64,000 nt of DNA from GWA2-66-18 sp964537395 (lineage in GTDB: Bacteria; Elusimicrobiota; Elusimicrobia; UBA1565; UBA9628): NCBI GenBank assembly GCA_964537395.1, contig CAZIBN010000008.1, forward strand, positions 1 to 64,000. Reading direction: 5' to 3'. Positions 34,409 through 42,019 of this stretch are shown here, piece after piece (position 1 is the stretch's first letter; every line of letters begins with the position of its first letter). The position numbers and the translations under genes were made by a program. The notes under the pieces were generated by a model that did no database searches, was not told the origin of the DNA, and was given only the letters and a program-made list of their open reading frames with translations.

Positions 34409-34927
34409 ATGCAGATGCTGAACCGCTATTTCACGCCGTTCGCGCTCGCGCTCATCGTCATGGCCGTCTATTTCCGCGCCGACTCGTTCGATGCCGGGCT
34501 GCGCATCCCGATGATCGCCATCGGCATCCTCGTCGCCGACCTCGTCGTCAACTGGTGGGTCGGCCGCAACCAGTACCGCTGGGTCGGCTGGGCGGGCCGC
34601 TTCCGCCAGATGCAGGTCTGGCTCAACTACGTCTGGGCCTCGATCCTCTTCTACCTCCTCTTCCCATATTGGTCTCCGATGTGGCTGCTTCTGGTCGTGG
34701 CCCCGACCGCGGCCGCGCTCACGACGAGCCGGCTCGAAACCATCCTCTGCGCGCTGGTCAGCTCCGCCACGATGATCCTCATCTACTGGCAGGTCCAGAA
34801 CCGGAGCCTTCCTCTGGAGTTCCTAGGCATGGCCCTCTCTCAAGCCCTGTTCATCGTCATCTTCTCGCTGCTCGTGCACAGCCTGGCCCAGACGGCCCTG
34901 CGCCTGCGCGACTCCAACCGCGGATAG
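34409..34927 (+). CDS. Membrane protein of unknown function downstream of rsmG
   Basis: 172 aa with five predicted membrane helices and few charged residues. It has a WWVGRNQYRWVGWAGRFRQ cytoplasmic loop rich in Trp and Arg. No family was recognised. It starts 3 nt after rsmG with a good AAGGAGG ribosome site, so it is the last gene of this long operon. Confidence 0.6.
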   Translation: MQMLNRYFTPFALALIVMAVYFRADSFDAGLRIPMIAIGILVADLVVNWWVGRNQYRWVGWAGRFRQMQVWLNYVWASILFYLLFPYWSPMWLLLVVAPTAAALTTSRLETILCALVSSATMILIYWQVQNRSLPLEFLGMALSQALFIVIFSLLVHSLAQTALRLRDSNRG

Positions 34928-34935
34928 GCCCGGGG

Positions 34936-34964
34936 TGGTCAAACCCGCGCGGAGGGGCTAAACT
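34936..34964 (+). promoter_or_regulatory. Promoter of the 34971 peptidase gene
   Basis: TGGTCA (4/6 to -35), 17 nt spacer, TAAACT (34959-34964), 6 nt to GTG 34971. Leaderless geometry. Confidence 0.5.
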
Positions 34965-34970
34965 AACCCT

Positions 34971-36173
34971 GTGGACGTCCTTTTACGCCTTCGCGTTCTT
35001 ATCTGGGTCCTCGTCATCAGCCTTTGGGGGGTGATGGTCTATCAGTACCTGGGCGAGGAAGAGCGCGACATCGCGAAGATGAAGCGCATCGAGCCGTACC
35101 GCCCGGAGCAATCCGTGCCCCGTGCGCCGGCGCCGGAGGAAGGCGCGCTCGCCTCGGTGACGCCGACGGAAGCCACGGCCTACGCCCCCGCGGCCGTCCC
35201 GTCGGCCGCGCTCGCCGTCAACCCTCCCGCGGCCGTCTTGCCGCCCACGTCGCCGAACCAGCCTTCGACGGATACGGGCCTCAACGTCATTCCTTCCTCC
35301 GAGTATATCGGCCCCGCCCCGTCCACGAGCCGGCGCGTCGTGGCCGCGAATCCCGCCGTCGCCGCGGTCGCTCCCGCTCCGCGCGGCCGCGCCACGCTTT
35401 CGCGCGAAGACCGGACCGCGCCGGTCGACATGCCCACGCCTCCGGGATTCGTGCGCAGCTCCTCACGCCATTTCACCGTTTTCGCGGAGCAGTACCCTGC
35501 CTCCGAGCGCTTCATCGAGCTCATCGAGAGCCTGCACTCGAACCTGATGCTCGACCTGGCACCCTTCACGCCGTGGGCCAACAACGAGCGCACGACGATC
35601 TTCCTGTTCAAGAATCAGGACACCTATCGCCGCGTCACGGGCCGGCCGGTCTGGTCCGGCGGAGCCAGCTCGGTGGGCAAGCGCAAATTGTATGTGTATG
35701 AGAGCGAGGAGCTGCCCGGCATCGTCGCGCACGAGCTGACGCACATCTACTTCGACAGCTTCTTTCTCGACGGCACGACCGACCCTCTGTGGCTCTCCGA
35801 GGGAATGGCGACCTTGGTCCAGGTCGAGCGCGGCCTCTCCGCGCCGAACTGGCTGCGTGAGAACCTCCAGCTTCTGGAGGCAGGGGAAGGCTTCCCGATC
35901 GACAAGCTCACCAGCGTCACCTCGACGGCGGGCTGGCCCGACGCCAAGGTCCGGCTCTGGTACGCGCAATCCTACAGCGTCGTGCGCTTCCTGATCCGCA
36001 CGCAGTATCGCTCGTCGTTCTACAAGTTCTCCGCGCACCTGCGCGACGGCCGCCCCACGCCCGAAGCTCTTTATCGCGCGTACGGCGCGCCGTACACCCG
36101 CATGGTCGCCCTCGAGCACGCCTGGCGCTACGAGCTCTCTCGCTCGCAGATGGCGAAGATCGGCGGACAATAA
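34971..36173 (+). CDS. Membrane-anchored gluzincin peptidase
   Basis: 400 aa. An N-terminal signal anchor (LRVLIWVLVISLWGVMVYQYL) is followed by a Pro/Ala-rich, probably disordered linker (about 40-155). The C-terminal domain (about 165-400) starts SRHFTVFAEQYPASERF and carries the zinc helix VAHELTHIYFD with the third ligand region WLSEGMATLVQVE, the HExxH...E layout of the MA-clan gluzincins (peptidase MA-like proteins). It should sit outside the cytoplasmic membrane. GTG start just after a -10 hexamer. Followed by the structured non-coding region before mraZ. Confidence 0.8.
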   Translation: MDVLLRLRVLIWVLVISLWGVMVYQYLGEEERDIAKMKRIEPYRPEQSVPRAPAPEEGALASVTPTEATAYAPAAVPSAALAVNPPAAVLPPTSPNQPSTDTGLNVIPSSEYIGPAPSTSRRVVAANPAVAAVAPAPRGRATLSREDRTAPVDMPTPPGFVRSSSRHFTVFAEQYPASERFIELIESLHSNLMLDLAPFTPWANNERTTIFLFKNQDTYRRVTGRPVWSGGASSVGKRKLYVYESEELPGIVAHELTHIYFDSFFLDGTTDPLWLSEGMATLVQVERGLSAPNWLRENLQLLEAGEGFPIDKLTSVTSTAGWPDAKVRLWYAQSYSVVRFLIRTQYRSSFYKFSAHLRDGRPTPEALYRAYGAPYTRMVALEHAWRYELSRSQMAKIGGQ

Positions 36174-36193
36174 CGGCAACGCCTCGCGACGGC

Positions 36194-36316
36194 GCGGCGG
36201 CGAGATCATGCCCTCCGGGGACGGGCGGGACTGGCCCCGCCCTCCGGGGTAGACGCGACAACGACGGCCATGGTCGCGTCAACCCCAAGCCCCATCGGGC
36301 ATGATCTCGCCGCCGC
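36194..36316. other. Compound stem element A
   Basis: Perfect 20-bp outer arms (36194-36213 and 36297-36316) enclose two inner hairpins: P2 GGGCGGG/CCCGCCC (36223-36242) and P3, GGGGT and GACGCGAC pairing with GTCGCGTC and ACCCC (36246-36286). As RNA or single-stranded DNA this is a three-way junction. P2 and its flanks are shared with element B. Function unknown; it begins 20 nt after a stop codon. Confidence 0.75.
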
Positions 36317-36368
36317 ACCTTAGCGTATCGCGCGCCATCGCCATCCGCATTCGCTCATTTGATCGGGG

Positions 36369-36469
36369 CGGAGAAACAGTTTTCGCCGGCGGCCTGGACG
36401 GGCGGGGATCGGCCCCGCCCTCCCGGAGTGAGGTCGATCCGAACGTCCCCGGCGAAAATTGTTTCTCCG
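36369..36469. other. Compound stem element B
   Basis: 21-bp outer arms (36369-36389 and 36449-36469), fully paired with one G-U. They are unrelated in sequence to the arms of element A. Inside is GGGCGGGG/CCCCGCCC (36400-36420) within the shared core GGACGGGCGGGGATCGG. The rest of 36317-36592 shows no gene. Confidence 0.75.
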
Positions 36470-36592
36470 ACCCGGCCGACATGCGCGAGCCGCGCGCGAG
36501 TGCTCGCGAAAAACAAATAATGCGTGATGCGAAATCGCGGCTATTTTGTGCCTGTTTCTCGACGAGAACGAGGATCACGAAAAAATCGCCTC

Positions 36593-36621
36593 TTGACAGA
36601 AACACATCAGTCCTCTATACT
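36593..36621 (+). promoter_or_regulatory. mraZ (dcw cluster) promoter
   Basis: Consensus TTGACA (36593-36598), 17 nt spacer, TATACT (36616-36621). The start of transcription is expected near 36628, giving a leader of about 55 nt, unlike the leaderless genes elsewhere in the window. Confidence 0.85.
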
Positions 36622-36631
36622 CACGTTCCCG

Positions 36632-36676
36632 GTGGGGAAAAGTGGTGAGAAATAACAATCAAGTGGGCGAAGGTGG
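36632..36676 (+). promoter_or_regulatory. Probable MraZ operator: four GTGG boxes
   Basis: GTGG at 36632, 36642, 36663 and 36673: spacing 10, 21 and 10 bp, so all lie on one helix face. MraZ is known to bind short TGGG/GTGG-type direct repeats in its own promoter. The boxes start about 4 nt after the expected start site and the last overlaps the ribosome site, as expected for autorepression. Confidence 0.7.
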
Positions 36677-36682
36677 AGAGTA

Positions 36683-37132
36683 ATGGCCCTTCTCATCGGC
36701 CGTTACGATTACTCGCTCGACCCGAAGAACCGGTTGGCGCTTCCGCCGAAGTTCCGCGAGACCTTGGCGCAGGAGAAAGGACGCAGCTTTTATCTGACGA
36801 GCGGCATGGACGGATGCCTGTACCTCTTCCTCCCGGCGCAGTGGGAGAAGATGCTCGCGGACGATCTGAAGATGTTCTCGATGCCGGACAAGGAGCAGGA
36901 GCGGGCGTTCAAGCGCAAGTTCTTCTCCGAGGCGGTCGAGGTCGAGGCGGACGCCCAGGGCCGCATTCTGGTGCCGCAGTATCTAAAGGAGCACGCGGGG
37001 CTTCGCTTCGACGTGCTGGTGCAGGGGGCGGGCAACCGCGCCGAGATCTGGGACGCAAAGCGCTGGGCGGCGTACGAGAAGTCGACGATCGCTCCGGCGT
37101 ACAAGAAGATCGGGAAGAGCCTGGAGATATGA
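36683..37132 (+). CDS. mraZ: Transcriptional regulator MraZ
   Basis: 149 aa, two SpoVT/AbrB-like half domains: the first with RYDYSLDPKNRLALPPKFRE, the second with FSEAVEVEADAQGRILVPQYL. MraZ forms a ring-like oligomer and represses the division/cell-wall cluster it heads. Operator-like repeats overlap its leader. It overlaps rsmH by 4 nt (ATGA). Confidence 0.95.
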   Translation: MALLIGRYDYSLDPKNRLALPPKFRETLAQEKGRSFYLTSGMDGCLYLFLPAQWEKMLADDLKMFSMPDKEQERAFKRKFFSEAVEVEADAQGRILVPQYLKEHAGLRFDVLVQGAGNRAEIWDAKRWAAYEKSTIAPAYKKIGKSLEI

Positions 37133-38037
37133 TCTTGGAAGAAAGCCGGTACACGCACGAGTCGGTTCTTCTAGCGGAAACGCTGGAACGCCTCGTCACG
37201 GACAAGGGGGGGCTCTACCTCGACGCCACCCTCGGCCTCGGCGGCCATTCCGAGTCGCTCCTTAAAAAGATTTCGGCCCAGGGAAAGGTACTTGGTCTCG
37301 ATGCGGATCCGGAGGCGCTCACTGAAGCCGGTCACCGGCTCGGAGCCCACAGTGGAAGATTCCACTCGGTCCGCTCGAACTTCCGTTCCCTGGGCGCCGT
37401 TTTGGAGACGGAGGGCTTCTTCCCTCTGTCGGGCGCGCTGTTCGACCTCGGCGTCTCGTCGCTGCAGCTCGACAAGCCCTCCCGAGGATTCTCATTCATG
37501 CGCGAAGGCCCCCTCGACATGCGCCTGGGGCCCGACTCAGGCCTGACCGCGGAGCAGATCGTCAACCGCTGGCCCGCCGAGCAGATCGCGATGCTCCTCA
37601 AGGAGTTCGGAGAGGAGCCCGATGCCGATAAGATCGCCCGCGCGATCGTCGCCCGCAGGGCGATCAAGCCGCTCTCCACCACTTTAGAGCTCGCCGCCTG
37701 CGTCGAGTCGGTCGTGCCGCGCACCGGCCATCACCCGGCGACGCGCACGTTCCAGGCCCTGCGCATCGCGGTCAACCAGGAGCTTGAGGCGCTGACGCGC
37801 GGCCTTGAGGCCGTGGTGCCCTATCTCAAGAACGGCGGGCGGCTGTGCGTGATCACCTTCCACTCGCTCGAAGACCGCATCGTTAAGAATGTTTTCGCTT
37901 CGTTCGTCGCGCAAGGATCGTGCGCGTATCTCGGCAAGGGCGACGCGAAGTCGGCGATCGCCCCGACCGAGGAAGAGGTCGCGCGCAATCCTCGCTCCCG
38001 CAGCGCGAAACTGCGGGTCATTGAAAAGAAGCGATAG
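37129..38037 (+). CDS. rsmH: 16S rRNA (cytosine-N4)-methyltransferase RsmH
   Basis: Formerly MraW; methylates C1402 (E. coli numbering) of 16S rRNA. 302 aa. HESVLLAETLERL opens the protein, followed by the SAM loop LDATLGLGGHSESLL, LDADPEAL, ALFDLGVSSLQLD, RTFQALRIAVNQEL and VITFHSLEDRIVKN, all standard. ATG at 37129 overlaps the mraZ stop. Confidence 0.96.
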   Translation: MILEESRYTHESVLLAETLERLVTDKGGLYLDATLGLGGHSESLLKKISAQGKVLGLDADPEALTEAGHRLGAHSGRFHSVRSNFRSLGAVLETEGFFPLSGALFDLGVSSLQLDKPSRGFSFMREGPLDMRLGPDSGLTAEQIVNRWPAEQIAMLLKEFGEEPDADKIARAIVARRAIKPLSTTLELAACVESVVPRTGHHPATRTFQALRIAVNQELEALTRGLEAVVPYLKNGGRLCVITFHSLEDRIVKNVFASFVAQGSCAYLGKGDAKSAIAPTEEEVARNPRSRSAKLRVIEKKR

Positions 38038-38047
38038 GGGGGACACG

Positions 38048-38236
38048 ATGATGAAGAATACTTCGTTCCTGAGCGGTTCGACGGTCGCGATGTCGGCCTT
38101 GATGAAGCTGGACACCACGGTGTCCTTCCTTCTCGATCGCCGGCAGACCGTCGCGGTCTCTCCCGTGGGCAAGATCAGCACCCCCGGCTACGTATGGCGG
38201 CGAGTTTTCCTGAAAGGACGGGCCACGAACAGATAA
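38048..38236 (+). CDS. 62-aa small protein between rsmH and ftsL
   Basis: Starts 10 nt after rsmH behind a strong purine run (AGGGGGGAC) at good spacing. The predicted product is soluble and mixed in composition (begins MMKNTSFLSGSTVAMSALMK, ends with a basic GRATNR), with no membrane helix or Cys. Not recognised. Position in the dcw operon, ribosome site and normal third-position GC support translation; it is immediately followed by the five-hairpin array. It could also be a leader-type ORF whose translation affects folding of those hairpins. ATG 38051 is an alternative start. Confidence 0.55.
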   Translation: MMKNTSFLSGSTVAMSALMKLDTTVSFLLDRRQTVAVSPVGKISTPGYVWRRVFLKGRATNR

Positions 38237-38245
38237 AGAAGATTT

Positions 38246-38489
38246 GGCGGGCGCCCTCTCGGCGGGGCGCTCGCCATCGTTAACGGGGCGGCTCTCTCTC
38301 TCGGCGGGGAAGGGCCGCCCCCCAGATCTGAAGTTTTGGACGGTGGATAAACAGGCGGACCATCGTTCGCAGTTAAAGGCGGCCTCTCTCTCGGCGGGGA
38401 GAGCCGCCCGATTCAGGCGGCCTCCTCTCTCGGCGGGGGGGAGCCGCCAACTATAGGGCGGGCGCCCCTCTCGGCGGGGGCGCCCGCCC
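38246..38489 (+). repeat. Array of five hairpins with a conserved loop
   Basis: Hairpins at 38246-38275, 38285-38321, 38378-38408, 38416-38448 and 38456-38489. Every apex contains CTCTCGGCGGGG, while stems differ: GGCGGGCGCCC, GGGGCGGC, GGCGGC, GGCGGC and the 13-bp GGGCGGGCGCCCC. Each stem is matched by its own complementary arm. The array fills nearly all of the 278-nt gap before ftsL and ends 11 nt before the ftsL ribosome site. No T-tracts follow, so these are not simple terminators. Confidence 0.85.
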
Positions 38490-38514
38490 CTCACTCTACG
38501 GAAAGGAACATGGT

Positions 38515-38868
38515 ATGATGGACGCGCTCATGGGATTCGATCCACGACGGGTCGCGAAGTTCGCGGGCTTGGGCGCCCTCTTTTTGTTCCTGTGCTGGCA
38601 GCACGTTCAGGCCACCCGGATCGGCTACCGGGTCGAGTCCACCCGGCGCGAAGCCCGCGCCCTGCGCAGCCGCGTCGCGGACCTTCGCCTTAAAGTCGAC
38701 GAAACCCTTTCGCCCGCGGTTCTCGCCGCGCGCGCGAACACCAAGCTCGGCATGATCCCCGCCTCTCCGAGCTCGCTGCGCTCGCTCTCGGGTGATGCCG
38801 GAACATCCATCGGCCTCCTGCCCCGCCTCTGGGCGCGCCTGGAGCGCATCGGGCCGCTGCGCAGCTGA
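38515..38868 (+). CDS. ftsL: FtsL-like cell division protein
   Basis: 117 aa, bitopic: a short cytoplasmic N-terminus, one membrane helix (FAGLGALFLFLCWQHV, about 16-31) and a periplasmic coiled coil (ESTRREARALRSRVADLRLKVDE). This layout, its length and its place between rsmH and ftsI identify FtsL/DivIC-type septal proteins, whose sequences diverge fast. It would bridge FtsQ/FtsB-type proteins to the FtsW-FtsI synthase. Purine-rich ribosome site at 38501-38508. ATG 38515 or 38518. Confidence 0.8.
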   Translation: MMDALMGFDPRRVAKFAGLGALFLFLCWQHVQATRIGYRVESTRREARALRSRVADLRLKVDETLSPAVLAARANTKLGMIPASPSSLRSLSGDAGTSIGLLPRLWARLERIGPLRS

Positions 38869-38875
38869 GCGACCC

Positions 38876-40519
38876 ATGGATCTTGGACTGAGGCTGACCA
38901 TCGCCGCCTCGCTGGCGCTCGCACCCCTTCTGCCTCTCGGCGCGCGCCTCGCCTACCTCCAGGTCCTGCGGCACGACAACCTCTCGACGCGAGCGTCAGG
39001 CGAGTTCGCGCGCACCGCCCAGGAAGCGGCCCCGCGCGCCGATCTCCTCGACCGGCAGGGGCGCGTGCTCGCACGCTCGAACCCGTCCTGGTCCTGCTTC
39101 GTGGACAAGGCGATGGTGAAGGACCCGAACGCCTTCGGCGCGAAGCTCGCCCCCTTGCTCAAGCTCCCCGCGTCCGAGATCGCGCGCAAGACCCGCGCCG
39201 CCTACCGTTTTGCCTGGCTCAAGACGCGCCTGACCCAGGAGGATTTCCAGAAGCTGACCGAGGCCCGCGTCGAAGGCCTGGGCCTCGTGCCCGCGCAGGA
39301 GCGGGTCTACCCCAACGGCGACCTCGCCCGCGGCGTGCTCGGCCTCGTCGGGAGCGAGGGCAAGGGCCTCGCCGGCCTCGAGCTGTCGCAGGATAAACGC
39401 CTGACCGGCCGCGCGCGGCGCATGAACGTGATCCGCGACGGACAGGGCCGCTCGATCTACAAGAGCGTCTCCGACGCGGGCGACGAACAGGAGCCCGTGC
39501 GCCTGACCCTCGACCGCACCGCCCAGTTCCTCGCCGAGGAAGCCTTGCGCGAGGGAGGGGAGAAGGGGCAGTTCAAAGAAGGCATCGTCGCGATCCAGGA
39601 CCCGCGCAACGGCGAGATCCTGGCCATGGCCGCGTGGCCGCCGAATCCCCTGCGCAATCCGCTGGTCCAGGACGCCTTCGAGCCCGGCTCGACCTTCAAG
39701 GTCGTCACGGCGCTCGCCGCGATCGACGACCACATCGTGCGCCCGGACGAGCTCTTCAACGGCGAGCACGGTAAGTTTCAGCTCACCCCCGGAGTAACCA
39801 TCACGGACCATGAGCCGGAGGGGGACATGACCTTGTCGCAGATCATGGAAAAGTCGTCGAACATCGGCATCGCCAAGGTCGTCGAGCGGGTGGGCGCGTC
39901 CCGCTTCTACCGCCTGGCGCGCGCCTTCGGCTTCGGCGCCAAGACGGGCGCGCCGCTGCCCGGCGAGAGCGCCGGCGAGCTCAAGCCGCTGTCCGACCTG
40001 ACCAAGGTCGGCCTCGCGGCATCCTCCTACGGCTATGGCCTTGCGGTCAGCCCTTTGCAGATGCTGGGCGCCTATTCCGCGATCGCCAACGGCGGCACGC
40101 TGTGGGAGCCGAAGATGTTCGCCGACGGCAAGCCCCCGGTCAAGGTGCGCCGCGTCGCATCCGAGCGTGCGGTGCGTGAGATCTCGTTGATGCTCGAGGC
40201 CGTCGTGGAGCGCGGCACCGCGGCCAACGCGAAGATCCCGGGCTATCGCGCTGCGGGCAAGACCGGCACCGCGCGCAAGATCGATCCGCTCACCCGCAAG
40301 TATTCCTCCACCGCGTACACGGCCTCCTTCGCGGGCTTCCTGCCCGCCTCCGCGCCGCGATGGACGATCCTCGTCGTCCTGCATGAGCCGAAGGGCGCCT
40401 ACTACGGCGGCCTGGTCGCCGCTCCCATCTTCTCCCGGGTGGGAAGCCGCCTGCTGACGCTCGAGGGCCTGCCGCCCGACCATCCCGCCGACACCTCGCT
40501 CGGAACGGCGAGGCGCTAG
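38876..40519 (+). CDS. ftsI: Peptidoglycan D,D-transpeptidase FtsI (PBP3)
   Basis: Class B penicillin-binding protein that cross-links septal peptidoglycan. 547 aa: an N-terminal membrane helix, a dimerisation/linker region, and a transpeptidase domain with SxxK in PGSTFKVV (Ser272, Lys275), SxN in EKSSNIG, and KTG in AAGKTGTARK. All three active-site motifs are intact. There is no C-terminal PASTA domain. It starts 7 nt after ftsL. Confidence 0.95.
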   Translation: MDLGLRLTIAASLALAPLLPLGARLAYLQVLRHDNLSTRASGEFARTAQEAAPRADLLDRQGRVLARSNPSWSCFVDKAMVKDPNAFGAKLAPLLKLPASEIARKTRAAYRFAWLKTRLTQEDFQKLTEARVEGLGLVPAQERVYPNGDLARGVLGLVGSEGKGLAGLELSQDKRLTGRARRMNVIRDGQGRSIYKSVSDAGDEQEPVRLTLDRTAQFLAEEALREGGEKGQFKEGIVAIQDPRNGEILAMAAWPPNPLRNPLVQDAFEPGSTFKVVTALAAIDDHIVRPDELFNGEHGKFQLTPGVTITDHEPEGDMTLSQIMEKSSNIGIAKVVERVGASRFYRLARAFGFGAKTGAPLPGESAGELKPLSDLTKVGLAASSYGYGLAVSPLQMLGAYSAIANGGTLWEPKMFADGKPPVKVRRVASERAVREISLMLEAVVERGTAANAKIPGYRAAGKTGTARKIDPLTRKYSSTAYTASFAGFLPASAPRWTILVVLHEPKGAYYGGLVAAPIFSRVGSRLLTLEGLPPDHPADTSLGTARR

Positions 40520-40522
40520 GCC

Positions 40523-42019
40523 ATGACGCTTGCTGAGCTGCTTCGCGCCGCGGCTACGCGGCGCGTGGCTGGTTCCGTGGACCTTCCCATCTCCGGCCTG
40601 AGGCACGACAGCCGCGAGGTGGTCGCGGGCGATCTGTTCTTCGCAATGCCGGGAGCGAAGACGGACGGGAATCGGCACGCGAAGGAGGCCCTCCAGAACG
40701 GCGCGGTCGCGATCATCAGCGAGTTGGAGCCCCCGCCTCCGCCGGCCGTGATGACGGGGACCTGGGTGCAGGTGAACGACGTCGCCGAGGCGATGGCGAG
40801 CATCTCCGATTCTTTCTACGGACATCCTTCGGGGGGCATGGCCGTCGTGGGTGTGACCGGGACCAACGGGAAGACGACGACGACGTACCTTCTCGAGTCC
40901 ATCGTGAAGGCCGCGGGGGGAAGGCCGGCGGTGGCGGGAACGATCGAGAACAGGCTGAACGGGACGAGGCTGGAGAAGTCGGTCAACACGACGCCGATCT
41001 CGCTGACGATGACGAAGCTGTTCGATACGTTCCGCGCGGGGAACGCGACGCACGCGCTGCTCGAGGTCTCGTCGCACGCCCTGGCGCTGAAGCGGGTCGA
41101 GAACATCGATTTTGACGCGGCTATATTTCTTAATTTGACGCGGGACCATCTGGACTTTCATAAGACAGTCGATGCGTACTTCGACGCGAAGGCAAGACTT
41201 TTTGATCTGTTGGCACGGGCCGATAATAAAAAATCGCCGAAGGTCGCGGCGCTGAATTTTGACGACCCGCGAGCGCACCTGCTGGTTAAAAAGGCCGTGG
41301 ATTGCGAGGTGATACGGTTCGGGCTGACGGAAGCCGCGACGGATCTCAAAGGGACGATAGTCAAAGCTGATTTGAACGGAACGGATTTTAGAGTAACCTT
41401 CCGGGGGAAGACGTATGACGCCCGGGTGCGGTTGCCCGGACGGCACAACGTTGAGAACGCCATGGCGGCTGCCGCCGCCATGCTCGGATTAACGACATCA
41501 CCCGACAAAGTATTCAACGGTATTGCCGCGCTGCGCGCGGTACCAGGAAGATTGGAATCCATATCGGAAGGACAGGATTTTCACGTTTTTGTCGATTATG
41601 CGCATACCGACAGCGCCCTGGAAACGATCCTTGCTTTGATCAAATCCCTCCCGCATCGGCGCATAATTACCGTCGTGGGATGCGGCGGCGATCGGGACAA
41701 GACCAAGCGCGGACCCATGGGGATCGCCGCATGCGCCGGCGGAGATCTGGCGATCTTTACCAGCGACAACCCTCGTTCTGAGGACCCCCTGTCGATCCTT
41801 AATGATATCGAAGCCGGGGTTCGCGGTGCTCACCTCCAAAATTATAGAATCATCCCTGATCGAGGCGCCGCGATCGCTGCCGCGATCGCGGAAGCCCGTA
41901 CGGGCGATGTGGTCTTGATCGCCGGGAAGGGACATGAGGACTACCAGATATTGGCCGATCGCACGATCGCGTTCGATGACCGCTTGTCCGCCCGTGAAGC
42001 GTTGAGATCTCTAAAATGA
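40523..42019 (+). CDS. murE: UDP-MurNAc-tripeptide synthetase MurE
   Basis: Adds the third amino acid to UDP-MurNAc-L-Ala-D-Glu. 498 aa: N-domain, Mur ligase P-loop GVTGTNGKTTTTYLL (about 110-124), the carbamylated-Lys region and the C-domain. TSDNPRSEDP near residue 415 is the motif that marks meso-diaminopimelate specificity. From about 41,100 on, synonymous codons shift to more A/T-ending forms (ata, ttt, aat, aaa), unlike the flanking genes. Overlaps murF (ATGA). Confidence 0.96.
   Translation: MTLAELLRAAATRRVAGSVDLPISGLRHDSREVVAGDLFFAMPGAKTDGNRHAKEALQNGAVAIISELEPPPPPAVMTGTWVQVNDVAEAMASISDSFYGHPSGGMAVVGVTGTNGKTTTTYLLESIVKAAGGRPAVAGTIENRLNGTRLEKSVNTTPISLTMTKLFDTFRAGNATHALLEVSSHALALKRVENIDFDAAIFLNLTRDHLDFHKTVDAYFDAKARLFDLLARADNKKSPKVAALNFDDPRAHLLVKKAVDCEVIRFGLTEAATDLKGTIVKADLNGTDFRVTFRGKTYDARVRLPGRHNVENAMAAAAAMLGLTTSPDKVFNGIAALRAVPGRLESISEGQDFHVFVDYAHTDSALETILALIKSLPHRRIITVVGCGGDRDKTKRGPMGIAACAGGDLAIFTSDNPRSEDPLSILNDIEAGVRGAHLQNYRIIPDRGAAIAAAIAEARTGDVVLIAGKGHEDYQILADRTIAFDDRLSAREALRSLK

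Noticed and set aside
36301..36648. 115-aa ORF before mraZ
   Set aside because: It runs through element B, the promoter and the operator boxes; non-coding structure explains the region.
38246..38489. CRISPR array
   Set aside because: Repeated loops are spaced unevenly, each unit is self-complementary, and there are no unique spacers of constant length and no cas genes.
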